A DNA stretch of 64,000 bases, taken from assembly GCF_004801405.1 (NCBI RefSeq), contig NZ_SSOB01000004.1:1-64000 (forward strand), written 5' to 3'. This document shows, one piece after another, positions 18,863-28,204 of this stretch. The notes below the pieces were generated by a model, which was not told where the DNA came from, ran no database searches, and was given only the letters and a program-made list of their open reading frames with translations. Source of the stretch: Cohnella fermenti. Lineage in GTDB: Bacteria > Bacillota > Bacilli > Paenibacillales > Paenibacillaceae. Each line of letters opens with the position of its first letter. Position 1 is the first letter of the stretch. Both the position numbers and the translations under genes were made by a program.

Positions 18863-19885
18863 ATGTTAGGGAAGAAGGAGGGGTTAGAGCTGAATTATCC
18901 GTGGAAAAGGTATTTTGTCATCGTGCTGCTGCTCCATCTTTTCGGTTTTGCGGGATTTTTTGTCGCTGCGGCTCGCGACCCTATTTTCTGGGGGCTGGGC
19001 ATGCTGGCTTATTCGTTCGGCTTGCGTCATGCGTTCGATGCGGACCATATCTCGGCGATCGACAATACGGTTCGCAAGCTGATGACAGGCCGCCAGAATC
19101 CGCATGGCGTCGGTTTGTTTTTTTCACTGGGCCATTCAACGGTCGTTTTTGTGATGGTGCTGGCCATCGGTCTCACCGCCAATACTTATCTTTTTAATGA
19201 CGAGGCGCTGCGGGAAGCCGGTTCGATCATCGGGACATCCGTGTCGGGATTTTTCCTGATCGTTATCGGATTTATTAATGTAGCGATGCTTGTTCGCTCG
19301 ATTCGCGAGGCAAGGCAGGCGCGCGGCGGGTCCGCTTCCGGCGAGGACGGCGCTTCGTCCGCGATGCCCGTCGGCGTGCTGACGGTGCTGCTGAGGCCTT
19401 TTTACCGTCTTGTACGGAAGAGCTGGCATCTGTATCCGCTCGGATTCCTGTTCGGGCTCGGATTCGATACGGCTACCGAGATCGGCCTGCTGGCATTGTC
19501 GGCCGGAGCGGTAAGCCAATCGGCTTCCCTGGTCGGTATCTTGGCGTTGCCGCTCCTGTTCGCCGCCGGGATGACGCTCTTGGATACGATCGACGGCATG
19601 ATGATGAGCCGCGCCTATCGACTGTCTTCCGCGACACCCCGGAAGAGGCTGATCTACAATCTGGTTGTGACAGGCGTCTCGGTGCTGTCCGCGTTCTTTA
19701 TCGGATTCGTACAGGTGCTGCATTTGTTTGGGGAGAAACTGCCGGAAAGCTGGGTTGCCTGGTCGGAACGGCTTGATTTTGTATATTTGGGTCTGGGACT
19801 GGTCGGATTCTTTATCGCGACCTGGGTGTTGTTCGCCATGCTGCGTAAAGGAGCGAGGAGCAGGCATGCAGTTGACGGAGCGTGA
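18863..19885 (+). CDS. HoxN/NixA-family nickel permease
   Basis: A 340-residue membrane protein with the family signature [14 protein letters not shown] (the HX4DH nickel site), LGHSTVVF and [12 protein letters not shown]. Eight hydrophobic segments are expected. It lies between urtE (20 bp) and ureA (overlap 20 bp), so it almost surely supplies nickel to the urease encoded next. ATG 18863 is used. AAGGAGG (18875-18881) lies inside the frame and precedes an in-frame CTG (18890), which could be a shorter start. Confidence 0.92.
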   Translation: MLGKKEGLELNYPWKRYFVIVLLLHLFGFAGFFVAAARDPIFWGLGMLAYSFGLRHAFDADHISAIDNTVRKLMTGRQNPHGVGLFFSLGHSTVVFVMVLAIGLTANTYLFNDEALREAGSIIGTSVSGFFLIVIGFINVAMLVRSIREARQARGGSASGEDGASSAMPVGVLTVLLRPFYRLVRKSWHLYPLGFLFGLGFDTATEIGLLALSAGAVSQSASLVGILALPLLFAAGMTLLDTIDGMMMSRAYRLSSATPRKRLIYNLVVTGVSVLSAFFIGFVQVLHLFGEKLPESWVAWSERLDFVYLGLGLVGFFIATWVLFAMLRKGARSRHAVDGA

Positions 19886-20168
19886 GAAGGAGAAGCTGTT
19901 GATTACGGTTGCGGCGAATTTGGCGCGCGATCGGTTGAAGCGAGGCGTGAAGCTGAATTATCCCGAGAGCGTCGCGCTCATCACCTCGGAGATTATGGAA
20001 GGCGCGCGCGACGGAAGAAGCGTGGCGGACCTGATGGCTTACGGCAGGCAGATTCTGACCGTTGATCAAGTCATGGAGGGAATCCCGGCGATGATTCACG
20101 AGGTTCAGGTGGAAGCGACATTCCCGGACGGCACCAAGCTGGTCACGGTGCATCAGCCCATCGGCTGA
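19866..20168 (+). CDS. ureA: Urease gamma subunit
   Basis: A 100-residue UreA with the complete family pattern: [13 protein letters not shown] ... [18 protein letters not shown] ... [22 protein letters not shown] 19866 lies inside the end of the nickel-permease gene. It is one of three separate structural subunits (gamma, beta, alpha), the usual bacterial arrangement. Confidence 0.97.
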   Translation: MQLTEREKEKLLITVAANLARDRLKRGVKLNYPESVALITSEIMEGARDGRSVADLMAYGRQILTVDQVMEGIPAMIHEVQVEATFPDGTKLVTVHQPIG

Positions 20169-20214
20169 TGCGGCCATCGGGGGCCGAACGGCCGGAGAGC
20201 GAGGTTGGATAGGG

Positions 20215-20589
20215 ATGGTACCGGGAGAATATCGCGTGCGACCCGGCGAGATCGAATTGAATGCGGGCCGCCGGACGATCGAGATTATGGTAGCCAATAT
20301 GGGAGACCGTCCTGTACAGGTCGGCTCGCATTATCACTTCTTCGAAGTCAACAAGCAATTGCGCTTCGAACGCGGTCAGGCGTTCGGCATGCGGCTCGAC
20401 ATTCCGGCGGGCACGGCGGTTCGGTTCGAGCCCGGCGAAGAGAAGCCGGTGAAGCTGACCGAGCTTGGGGGCTTGAGGCGGTCCTTCGGCCTGAACGGCC
20501 TGACAGAAGGACCGGCTGAGGCAGATGCCGGGCCATTGCCCGAAGGACCGGCCGGCCGGCTGGCGGAATGGAGGGCCGTCCATGAGTAG
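20215..20589 (+). CDS. ureB: Urease beta subunit
   Basis: A 124-residue Ure[17 protein letters not shown] ... [16 protein letters not shown] ... [18 protein letters not shown]. The C-terminal tail after residue about 100 is longer than in many homologues. The last 8 bp overlap ureC (ATGAGTAG), so translation is probably coupled. Confidence 0.96.
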   Translation: MVPGEYRVRPGEIELNAGRRTIEIMVANMGDRPVQVGSHYHFFEVNKQLRFERGQAFGMRLDIPAGTAVRFEPGEEKPVKLTELGGLRRSFGLNGLTEGPAEADAGPLPEGPAGRLAEWRAVHE

Positions 20590-22294
20590 CATGAATCGCG
20601 GCGATTACGCCGGCATGTTCGGTCCGACGACGGGCGATGCGGTTCGGCTCGCGGATACGGAGCTGTGGGCGGAGATCGAGCGGGATTATACGGTTTACGG
20701 CGACGAATGCAAGTTCGGCGGCGGCAAGGTGATCCGCGACGGGATGGGGCAGTCCTCTCATGCCGTCCGGGAGGAAGGCGTGCTGGATACGATTATTACG
20801 AACGCCGTCCTTATCGACCATTGGGGGATCGTCAAGGCGGATATCGGCATTAAGGACGGCCTGATCGTCGGCATCGGCAAGGGCGGCAATCCGGACATCA
20901 TGGACGGCGTGCATCCGGAGCTGATCGTCGGCGCGAGCACCGAGGTCATCGCCGGGGAAGGCCGAATCGTTACGGCGGGCGGCATCGACGCGCATATTCA
21001 TTTTATATGTCCGCAGCAGATCGAGACGGCGCTGTCGTCCGGCGTCACGACGATGATCGGCGGAGGGACGGGACCGGCAACCGGGACCAACGCCACAACC
21101 TGTACGCCGGGGACCTGGCATATGAGGCGTATGCTGGAGGCGGCCGAAGCGTTCCCGATGAACCTCGGATTCACCGGCAAGGGCAATGCTTCATTCCCGG
21201 CTCCGCTTATCGAACAGATCGAGGCGGGCGCGATCGGGCTCAAGCTGCACGAGGATTGGGGCACGACGCCGAAGGCGATCGATACCTGCCTGCGCGTAGC
21301 GGACGAATTCGACGTTCAGGTCGCCATCCACACCGATACGCTGAACGAAGCCGGCTTCCTGGAGGACACGCTGGCGGCGATCGATGGACGGACGATTCAC
21401 ACGTATCATACGGAAGGAGCGGGAGGAGGCCATGCGCCGGACATCATTCGCGCGGCGTCGCATCCTAACGTCCTGCCTTCTTCCACGAATCCGACCCGTC
21501 CGTTCACGGTCAATACGATCGAAGAGCATCTGGATATGCTGATGGTCTGCCACCACCTCGACAGCCGTATTCCCGAAGACGTCGCCTTCGCCGATTCCCG
21601 CATTCGGCCGGAGACGATCGCCGCTGAAGATATTTTGCACGATATGGGCGTATTCAGCATGATCAGCTCCGACTCGCAGGCGATGGGACGCGTCGGAGAA
21701 GTTATTATCCGAACCTGGCAGACCGCGGACAAGATGAAGCGCCAGCGGGGCTCCCTGGCGCCGGATACGGAGAGCGACAACTTCCGCATTAAACGATATA
21801 TCGCGAAGTATACGATCAATCCGGCGATTACGCACGGCATCTCGCATATCGTCGGTTCCGTCGAACCCGGCAAGTTCGCGGATCTGGCGATCTGGACGCC
21901 GATGTTCTTCGGCATCAAGCCGGACCTGGTGCTCAAGGGCGGAAGCATCGCCTATGCGCAGATGGGCGATCCGAATGCCTCCATCCCGACGCCGCAGCCG
22001 GTGATGGGCCGCCCGATGTTCGCCGCATACGGCAAAGCCGTGGAGAGAAGCGCCATTACCTTCGTCTCGCAGGCTGCTTGCGACAGCGGTCTGCCCGACA
22101 AGCTGGGGCTTCGCAAACGGATCGAACCGGTCAGGAATTGCCGAAGCGTCTCCAAGGCGGACATGATCCACAACGGCGCAACGCCTGCCATCGATGTCGA
22201 CCCGGACACCTATGCGGTCACGGTGGACGGCGTTCCGGCCGTATGCGAGCCGGCGGAGAGGCTGCCGATGGCGCAGCGCTACTTCTTATTCTGA
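20582..22294 (+). CDS. ureC: Urease alpha (catalytic) subunit
   Basis: A 570-residue UreC, the usual length. Active-site elements are intact: HIH nickel ligands (near 137-139), the carbamylated Lys in GLKLHEDWG (near 220), His in [10 protein letters not shown] and [12 protein letters not shown], catalytic MVCHHLD (near 325) and Asp in [10 protein letters not shown] (near 363). It hydrolyses urea to ammonia and carbamate. ATG 20582 overlaps ureB. Confidence 0.98.
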   Translation: MSSMNRGDYAGMFGPTTGDAVRLADTELWAEIERDYTVYGDECKFGGGKVIRDGMGQSSHAVREEGVLDTIITNAVLIDHWGIVKADIGIKDGLIVGIGKGGNPDIMDGVHPELIVGASTEVIAGEGRIVTAGGIDAHIHFICPQQIETALSSGVTTMIGGGTGPATGTNATTCTPGTWHMRRMLEAAEAFPMNLGFTGKGNASFPAPLIEQIEAGAIGLKLHEDWGTTPKAIDTCLRVADEFDVQVAIHTDTLNEAGFLEDTLAAIDGRTIHTYHTEGAGGGHAPDIIRAASHPNVLPSSTNPTRPFTVNTIEEHLDMLMVCHHLDSRIPEDVAFADSRIRPETIAAEDILHDMGVFSMISSDSQAMGRVGEVIIRTWQTADKMKRQRGSLAPDTESDNFRIKRYIAKYTINPAITHGISHIVGSVEPGKFADLAIWTPMFFGIKPDLVLKGGSIAYAQMGDPNASIPTPQPVMGRPMFAAYGKAVERSAITFVSQAACDSGLPDKLGLRKRIEPVRNCRSVSKADMIHNGATPAIDVDPDTYAVTVDGVPAVCEPAERLPMAQRYFLF

Positions 22295-22325
22295 CGGACA
22301 GACCAACCGAAGCGGAGGAGCGCCT

Positions 22326-23009
22326 ATGATTCGCTGGCTCGCCGCCCAACAGTTGCTCGACTCCGCGCTGCCGATCGGCGGATTCTCGCATTCGTTCGGA
22401 TTGGAGGCCGCCGTACAGGACGGCCGGGTCGGGAATATGCGGGAGCTGGAGCAGTACATGCACGTCATGATTCGCCAGAGCTGGTCGACCTCCGACGCGA
22501 TGGTCGTCAAGGCGGTCTACGAGACCGCCGATATCGGGGACTGGCCGCGGCTCTGGCGGATCGAGCGGCAGGTTCATCTGCAGCGCGCGGGGAGTGAATC
22601 CCGCGAGGGCGTTGAGAAGATGGGCAGGCGGCTGCTTCAATTGGTCGCATCCATTCATCCGACGCTGGATTGGTCGCCGCTCGCGGACGCCTACCGGACC
22701 GGCGCCAACCTCGCCACGCACCCGCTCGTTCACGGCTTCGTGTGCTGGAGGCTCGGGCTTAGACTCGACGAGGCGGTGCAGGGCTATTTGTATTCCTGTG
22801 TCGTCACGACGACCGGCAGCGCGCTCAAGCTGCTGCCGGTCGGCCAGACCGAATGCCAGGCGTTGATCGCCAGGCTTGGCCCGGCGATTGACGAGGGATG
22901 GCGGATCGCACGCGAGCTGGAGCCGGAGGACGCCTACAGCAGCGCGCCTTTGTCCGAGATATTCGCCATTCGGCACGAGAGCTTATATTCCCGATTGTTC
23001 ATGTCATAA
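22326..23009 (+). CDS. ureF: Urease accessory protein UreF
   Basis: A 227-residue Ure[22 protein letters not shown] near the N-terminus and [13 protein letters not shown], with the C-terminal [14 protein letters not shown] pattern. ATG 22326 follows GGAGGAG. It follows ureC directly, where ureE often sits; no ureE is found. UreF helps open the apo-urease for UreG-delivered nickel. Confidence 0.95.
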   Translation: MIRWLAAQQLLDSALPIGGFSHSFGLEAAVQDGRVGNMRELEQYMHVMIRQSWSTSDAMVVKAVYETADIGDWPRLWRIERQVHLQRAGSESREGVEKMGRRLLQLVASIHPTLDWSPLADAYRTGANLATHPLVHGFVCWRLGLRLDEAVQGYLYSCVVTTTGSALKLLPVGQTECQALIARLGPAIDEGWRIARELEPEDAYSSAPLSEIFAIRHESLYSRLFMS

Positions 23010-23056
23010 CGATTGCAATTCGCTCGTATTTAACCAACAGGACGGAGGAACAGCCA

Positions 23057-23743
23057 ATGTGCCAAGGACAAGGTCATCATCACCATCATGAATGGTCGCA
23101 GCCGGTATTCGAGGGATCGCGTCCGATGCGAATCGGCATCGGAGGACCGGTAGGAGCGGGCAAAACCGCCTTGCTGGAGAACATCGCCAGGGAACTGAAG
23201 TCGAGCTACAGCCTCGGCGTCATCACGAACGACATCTATACGAAGGAGGATGCCCGCATCCTGCTCGCGACGGGCGTACTTCCCGAAGATCGGGTGATTG
23301 GCGTAGAGACGGGCGGCTGCCCGCATACGGCCGTTCGCGAGGATGCGTCGATGAACTTCGAAGCCGTATCCGAGCTGGAGCGGCGCTTCCCCGACTTGCA
23401 ACTGGTGCTGATCGAGAGCGGCGGCGACAATCTGGCCGCGGCGTTCAGCCCGGAGCTGGCCGACCGCTTCATCTACATTATCGATGTCGCCCAAGGCGAG
23501 AAGATTCCGCGCAAGGGCGGTCCGGGCATTATGCGCTCCGATCTGCTCATTATTAACAAGATCGATCTTGCGCCTCATGTCGGCGCGAGCTTGCAGGTCA
23601 TGGAGGAAGACACGAAGCGGATGCGCGGGGAGCGGCCTTATGTATTTGCGAATCTGCGCGGGGGCGAAGGCGTGAGCGAGATCGTGTCGTGGCTCGCGCA
23701 CGAATATCAGCATGCCAATCGCATCGAACACAGCCATAGCTGA
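23057..23743 (+). CDS. ureG: Urease accessory GTPase UreG with His-rich N-terminus
   Basis: A 228-residue SIMIBI GTPase: P-loop GPVGAGKT (about 30-37), nickel-site CPH in [16 protein letters not shown], and [13 protein letters not shown] 23057 follows GGAGGAA. The N-terminal extension contains five consecutive His (GHHHHHEW), absent from many UreG proteins, and may store or hand over nickel in place of the missing UreE. It overlaps ureD by 32 bp. Confidence 0.96.
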   Translation: MCQGQGHHHHHEWSQPVFEGSRPMRIGIGGPVGAGKTALLENIARELKSSYSLGVITNDIYTKEDARILLATGVLPEDRVIGVETGGCPHTAVREDASMNFEAVSELERRFPDLQLVLIESGGDNLAAAFSPELADRFIYIIDVAQGEKIPRKGGPGIMRSDLLIINKIDLAPHVGASLQVMEEDTKRMRGERPYVFANLRGGEGVSEIVSWLAHEYQHANRIEHSHS

Positions 23744-24581
23744 CCGGGAGCGGTATCGCACCGCCGTATTGGACGTCTCGGCCGCCTATCGGGGCGACAG
23801 GACCGTACTGGCCGGCCGTTATTGCACGTCGCCGATCAAGATTGCCAAGACTTTTCCCGAAGACAAGTCGCTCTGCGTGATGATTATGGACGCTTCTCCA
23901 GGCATGCTGAAGGGCGACCGCTATGAGATGCAGTGGGCTGCGGAAGCGGGCGCCCAGCTCTGCCTGACCAATCAGGGCTTTACCAAAGTGCATCCGTGTA
24001 CGCCGGAGCTCGGCGCGTCGATGGAGAACCGCTATCGTCTCGCGGCAGGCGCTTGTATCGAGACGATGATGAAGCCCATTATGCTGTACAAGGATGCCTC
24101 CTTTACGAATCGGACGGTTGTTGAGCTGGAGCGAGGCGCCGTATGGATGCAGGGCGAAGCGCTGAGTCCGGGCCGGGTGCTTCGCGGCGAGCGCTTCGCC
24201 TACGAGCGACTGGACAATCGGATCTCCGTGTACTACGAAGGCGAGCTGATTCATCATCAGAAGCAGCTCGTCCGTCCGGGCCGGCAGTTGATCGCAGCCC
24301 CAGGGGCTTGGGAGACTTACAGCCATCTGGGAACGTTCCTTGTCTTCTCCGATCGGGTCGACACGGCGCTGCTGGAGTCGGTGAGAGCGGTGCTGGACCG
24401 GTTGCCGTTCTCGAGCGATCAACTGTACGCGGGCGCTGCCATGACTTATCGGCATGGCTTGACGGTAACGGCCGCCGCTTCGTCGTCCTGGATCGTTCAG
24501 CACATGTTGAAGGAAGTTTGGAACGAGGTGCGGCAGACGTTGCTGCATCTGCAGCCGAGCCGGATCGGCAGCGTCGGTTAA
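23712..24581 (+). CDS. ureD: Urease accessory protein UreD (UreH)
   Basis: A 289-residue Ure[35 protein letters not shown] and the C-terminal [19 protein letters not shown]. It is the scaffold that binds apo-urease with UreF and UreG. The start ATG 23712 lies inside ureG. It is the last gene of the urea operon and is followed by a terminator at 24622. Confidence 0.94.
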   Translation: MPIASNTAIADRERYRTAVLDVSAAYRGDRTVLAGRYCTSPIKIAKTFPEDKSLCVMIMDASPGMLKGDRYEMQWAAEAGAQLCLTNQGFTKVHPCTPELGASMENRYRLAAGACIETMMKPIMLYKDASFTNRTVVELERGAVWMQGEALSPGRVLRGERFAYERLDNRISVYYEGELIHHQKQLVRPGRQLIAAPGAWETYSHLGTFLVFSDRVDTALLESVRAVLDRLPFSSDQLYAGAAMTYRHGLTVTAAASSSWIVQHMLKEVWNEVRQTLLHLQPSRIGSVG

Positions 24582-24621
24582 GCGGCCGACGACAGAAGCG
24601 GCTTGCAGCGAAGAGGTAGGG

Positions 24622-24653
24622 AATGGCTCCCGTTTTTTAGGGAGTCATTTTTG
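24622..24653 (+). terminator. Intrinsic terminator of the urea operon
   Basis: Arms AATGGCTCCC (24622-24631) and GGGAGTCATT (24640-24649), followed by TTTTG. It lies 40 bp after ureD and is the first good terminator downstream of urtA. Confidence 0.85.
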
Positions 24654-24670
24654 TGTTGACATATGCATGT

Positions 24671-24737
24671 AGGCTAAAAATCACATAAAACGCCGAGATC
24701 GCGGCTCATTCCAACCAATGAATGTGAAAAACCGCAT
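24671..24737 (+). repeat. Four-palindrome element, fragment B (units 3-4)
   Basis: AGGCTAAAAATCACAT (24671-24686) and ATGTGAAAAACCGCAT (24722-24737) start 51 bp apart and are followed by AAAACGCCG and AAAATCGC as in units 3 and 4 of copies A and F. Units 1 and 2 are absent; the fragment begins just behind the urease terminator. Confidence 0.8.
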
Positions 24738-25230
24738 AAAATCGCAAAAGCCGGCGGATCAGAGGACAAAATGGGCTCACGGAGCGGGAGAGGAGCGCCG
24801 CGCACTACGCCTAGAGGTCAGCTTGCCATGCATCCGCTTGCCATGCATCCGGTACGCGGCAACTCCTCCCCCCGCGCCTTCTCCCCCCGCACCTTTTCCC
24901 CCACACCTTCTCCCCCTCTGGCGGCATTAGGTCTCCTCTCCCGTTCGTTCAGGATGGGAAGGAGTGGGGATGACCCGGCGGCGGTCGGGGTGCGACGAAG
25001 AGCCAAGAGGTTTCTGAGCCGAGGGGAGAAGAGGCATAAGCGCGCAGAAGGGGGGGCGCCTTGCTGCATGACGCTGGAGTCGATGGAAGTCACGGGGTGG
25101 ATTGCCCGTGACTGGCGAATAGGCTCGCCCAAACGGATACGCTCACACTCAAAGGACGCAGTTAGGCGGTTTTCTTATCACAATTCCTCAAGGAAATGAC
25201 GAGTTTGTATAAAGCCGACTGTAGAGAATG
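24738..25230. other. Gene-free gap with one member of a ~115-bp inverted pair
   Basis: No supported gene. A 15-bp direct repeat GCTTGCCATGCATCC lies near 24822 and 24837, followed by pyrimidine-rich CCCC-CTTCTCC repeats. Bases 24926-25040 form a diverged inverted copy of 51709-51828. Confidence 0.6.
24926..25040 (-). repeat. Dispersed ~115-bp element, copy 1
   Basis: On the minus strand this starts CTTATGCCTCTTCTCCCCT and ends CTGAACGAACGGGAGAGGAG plus ACCTAAT. The plus-strand segment 51709-51828 has the same two ends in the same order with a diverged middle. The core also resembles the GGGATAAG motif family at 62.9 kb. Confidence 0.6.
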
Positions 25231-25234
25231 TGTA

Positions 25235-25293
25235 TTGAGCATGCAATCCAATTCGGGGTACAATCTACTCGAGCAAAATGATAATGATTATCA
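25235..25293 (+). promoter_or_regulatory. Promoter with perfect Fur box (siderophore-binding protein gene)
   Basis: TTGAGC (25235-25240), 18-bp spacer, TACAAT (25259-25264), then the exact 7-1-7 Fur box TGATAATGATTATCA (25279-25293) just past the start-site region. Iron-dependent repression of the lipoprotein gene is strongly indicated. Confidence 0.88.
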
Positions 25294-25351
25294 TTACGAA
25301 CAAATGGATTATTTTGCTGCAGAACTTAAACTTACAGGAGTGAATTTAATC

Positions 25352-26359
25352 ATGGCAAGATCGGGGTTTATGAGAACGGGATGGCTATCGCTTATAACGG
25401 CAGCAATGCTTGCGGTGACAGGTTGCGGCTCGACGGACAATCAAGCGGGGACCGCGGCGGCAACCGATCAATCTGCGCAACAGACAACGACAGCGTCAAG
25501 CGAAGCTCCGCCTCAGAAGGAAACGCGCATTGTAACCGACGGCTTCGGCGAGGTAGAGATTCCGACGAATCCGAAGCGAGTCTCCGCTCTTTATCGTGAA
25601 GATTATTTGGTTGCGCTTGGGGTAACGCCTATTGTGCAATATTATAACCCGATGTGGGGCAAGCAGGACTATTTGAAGCTGGAAGTGCCGTTGTTCGACG
25701 TGACCGGCAGCGTCGAAGCGATGGTTGTGGCCGATCCGGACTTGATTATCGGAGCCGGAGAGGTCGATGCAGAACAATACGCGCTCTATTCCAAGGTTGC
25801 GCCGACGTTCCGTTTGCCGGATGACGTACTTGCGGATACGCGCAGAACATTGACCGTAATCGCCGATCTGCTTGGTCTCAGCGACAAGGCGGAGCAGGTG
25901 CTTGCCGATTACGAAGCGCGTATTGTCGATGTGAAGGCGAAGCTGAACGCGGCGATCGGCGATGAGAAGCTTGTTGTTCTGCGGATGAACGTCGTAGATA
26001 AATCGGTTAATATTTTCGGCATTCATAACACATTTGTCGGACAAATCTTGTATGAGGATCTTGGGCTGAAGGCGCCGGGATTCGCCGAGGCGATGACGGA
26101 GGGCAATATCGTCTTGTCGAAGGAGGTCATTCCGGAGCTTGATGCGGACCATATTATTTTGCTTCCGTCCAACGGGACATGGGAGGATGAGGGCAACGCG
26201 AAGGCGCTTGAGGAGATGATGGCAGATCCGTTATGGCAGACCGTTCCCGCATTTAAGAACGGCCATGTATATCCCGTAGAGAGATCGTATTGGCAGACGG
26301 GAGCCATTACGGCCAACGGATTGAAGATGGATGATCTGCTTCGATTGCTGGCATCTTAG
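25352..26359 (+). CDS. Iron-siderophore ABC substrate-binding lipoprotein
   Basis: A 335-residue FecB/FepB-type (TroA superfamily) binding protein. The signal peptide ends in lipobox AVTGC and a Ser/Thr-rich tether follows. Body motifs are PKRVSALYREDYLVALG, WGKQDYLKL and a Trp-rich C-terminus. The frame is open from 25196, but that start would lie upstream of the promoter and Fur box. ATG 25352 follows AGGAG. No permease or ATPase gene lies nearby, so it must work with a transporter encoded elsewhere. It is paralogous to the C-terminal domain of the regulator encoded next. Confidence 0.9.
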   Translation: MARSGFMRTGWLSLITAAMLAVTGCGSTDNQAGTAAATDQSAQQTTTASSEAPPQKETRIVTDGFGEVEIPTNPKRVSALYREDYLVALGVTPIVQYYNPMWGKQDYLKLEVPLFDVTGSVEAMVVADPDLIIGAGEVDAEQYALYSKVAPTFRLPDDVLADTRRTLTVIADLLGLSDKAEQVLADYEARIVDVKAKLNAAIGDEKLVVLRMNVVDKSVNIFGIHNTFVGQILYEDLGLKAPGFAEAMTEGNIVLSKEVIPELDADHIILLPSNGTWEDEGNAKALEEMMADPLWQTVPAFKNGHVYPVERSYWQTGAITANGLKMDDLLRLLAS

Positions 26360-26390
26360 CAGGAGATAAGAATAAGAGTGAATTAGGCAA

Positions 26391-26424
26391 GAGCCGCTTA
26401 TCAACGAAGGTTGATGGGCGGCTC
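26391..26424. terminator. Hairpin between lipoprotein and regulator genes
   Basis: GAGCCGC (26391-26397) pairs with GCGGCTC (26418-26424), and the inner TTATCAAC pairs with GTTGATGG. It lacks a T-run, so termination strength is uncertain. Confidence 0.45.
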
Positions 26425-26462
26425 GTTATGATTTACACTATATTCATTGAGAATGAATATCA
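26411..26462 (+). promoter_or_regulatory. Promoter with Fur box for the Btr-like regulator
   Basis: TTGATG (26411-26416), 17 bp, TACACT (26434-26439), then TGAGAATGAATATCA (26448-26462), which matches the 7-1-7 Fur consensus at 13 of 15 positions. It has the same promoter-then-Fur-box geometry as the neighbouring genes. Confidence 0.75.
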
Positions 26463-26474
26463 ATTAAAAGGCAG

Positions 26475-28082
26475 TTGAGAGCAACGATGGATATTGAACA
26501 GCCCGAACAAGCCGGAACGGCCCCTTTGGTCCAATATGTGCTGCGATCAATCCGCTTGATCGTTGCGGGCGAGCAAGCGGGAATGGGGGAGTTGGGCGGC
26601 AACGGCAGCGATGGAGCCGATCAGGAAAGCTTTGAACTGCTCATTATCATGAGCGGGACGGGACAAGGAAAATGCTATTTGCAGGGGCCTGGAAGATCTT
26701 TATCTGTCGATCAAGAGGTGATGAGCTGCAGCTATTACCGAGTGCGCTTCGCAACGAGCGGCCATGATGCAGCTTCCGGCTTGCTGCCGGATAAGCAAGA
26801 GCTTGCCTGCGCCCCCTTCGCGAAGACGATGGAACTGCTTGATGAGATATATGGACTCCGCGAGGCGAAGGGCGAGCTCGAGCGGTTCCAGCGATTCGTG
26901 AGATTTCAAGAGCTGTTGCTCTTGCTATTCCGCCAAAATACACCTGCAGCCGAGGATAAGGGAACGGATATCGAGCGGCATGAGGTAGAGCTTAGCATAC
27001 GGCATATTCATCAGTATTACCGTGAGCCTCTGACCGTGGAGGAGCTGGCCTCCCTCGCAGGCATTGATCGCTGGAAGTATACCCGTCTGTTCAAACAAGC
27101 TACGGGTCAAGTACCGCTCCAGTACTTGAATGAAGTACGGATTAATCAAGCCAAGAAGTGGCTGGCAATCGCCGATGACAAGCTGTTCGATATTGCGCTG
27201 AATGCAGGTTTTAACAATGAATATTATTTCAATCGTCGGTTCAAGCAGACGGTAGGCTTATCGCCCGGACAATACCGTCTGAGCCGCAAGGGACAGCTGA
27301 GAGTAGTAGCACCGTATTTGGAGGATTTTATCGTCGCGCTGGATATGCAGCCTATCGCCCAGTATTGGCATGCGAAGTGGGGCAAACAAGACTATTTGGG
27401 CTTAAACCATATTCCGACGTTCGACGAGAACGGAGGCAGCTTGGACGCGCTTTCCGGTTATAAGCCGGATCTGATATTGCTTACGGATCGTTACGAGCAA
27501 CAGCAATATTCTCAGTACCGACGCATATCCAACACGTGCATCCTGCGTGAGCAGACCAATAATTGGCGTACGCTGCTGCGTACCGTCGCCGATTATTTCG
27601 GTCGGACGGAGTTGGCCGACGATGCTATCGCAAAGTATGATTCCAAAGCACGGAGCGCGTGTCATACGCTGAGTCGGGTTATGAGAGGCGAAACGGTCGC
27701 TTTTTTGCGTATCTCGGCGGATCAAATCATCCAATATACGCAAGAGGGGCAAGGCTTTGTTTCGACTGTTCTCTATGGCGATGTTGGCTTGCGCTCCCAT
27801 TCCGCAGTAGGTGTAGCTTCAAAGGCGAACAGGCCGGGCATGTTCACACTCTCTATGGAGGATCTGCGTACGTTAACCGCGGATCATCTGTTCATTACTT
27901 TCGATAAGTGGCATAGCCAGGCGGAGGGGAAGGAGAGGGAACTGCTGGAGCGGCCGGAATGGCGCGATCTGCCCGCTGTGCGGAACAATCGCGTTTACGA
28001 GGTTGATTTTCTAACTTGGATGAATAACGGAGTTATTTCCAACGGCAAAAAAATCGACGATATCCTGCGAGCGTTAGCATGA
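26475..28082 (+). CDS. Btr-like AraC regulator fused to a siderophore-binding domain
   Basis: A 535-residue cytoplasmic protein (no signal peptide) with three parts. The first is an N-terminal sensor-like region (1-170). The second is an AraC double HTH (about 175-275; PLTVEELASLAGIDRWKYTR ... NNEYYFNRRFKQTVGLSPGQY). The third is a C-terminal FecB-type binding domain (about 280-535). This is the architecture of Bacillus Btr, which senses ferri-bacillibactin and activates its uptake genes. The C-terminal domain shares WGKQDYL and the surrounding pattern with the adjacent lipoprotein, suggesting both bind the same siderophore. The start is TTG 26475 or ATG 26487; neither has an ideal ribosome site. 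Confidence 0.92.
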   Translation: MRATMDIEQPEQAGTAPLVQYVLRSIRLIVAGEQAGMGELGGNGSDGADQESFELLIIMSGTGQGKCYLQGPGRSLSVDQEVMSCSYYRVRFATSGHDAASGLLPDKQELACAPFAKTMELLDEIYGLREAKGELERFQRFVRFQELLLLLFRQNTPAAEDKGTDIERHEVELSIRHIHQYYREPLTVEELASLAGIDRWKYTRLFKQATGQVPLQYLNEVRINQAKKWLAIADDKLFDIALNAGFNNEYYFNRRFKQTVGLSPGQYRLSRKGQLRVVAPYLEDFIVALDMQPIAQYWHAKWGKQDYLGLNHIPTFDENGGSLDALSGYKPDLILLTDRYEQQQYSQYRRISNTCILREQTNNWRTLLRTVADYFGRTELADDAIAKYDSKARSACHTLSRVMRGETVAFLRISADQIIQYTQEGQGFVSTVLYGDVGLRSHSAVGVASKANRPGMFTLSMEDLRTLTADHLFITFDKWHSQAEGKERELLERPEWRDLPAVRNNRVYEVDFLTWMNNGVISNGKKIDDILRALA

Positions 28083-28114
28083 ATTTTGTATAAAGGAACC
28101 GTCGATTTTGTCCA

Positions 28115-28164
28115 TTGTTATTGCCATGTTGCCGAGGCTACAATTATGTTGATAATGATTATCA
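28115..28164 (+). promoter_or_regulatory. Promoter with perfect Fur box (reductase gene)
   Basis: TTGTTA (28115-28120), 18 bp, TACAAT (28139-28144), then perfect TGATAATGATTATCA (28150-28164). It is identical to the Fur box at 25279. It rules out the long open frame starting at 28115 as the real start of the reductase. Confidence 0.87.
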
Positions 28165-28204
28165 CGGCATGGGCGTTGCTGAGCCGGCTGGAGGAGGGCA
28201 TCGT

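Noticed and set aside
28115-28204. Upstream start for the flavin reductase
   Set aside because: This stretch contains the promoter and a perfect Fur box. TTG 28205 has the strong ribosome site and matches the family N-terminus.
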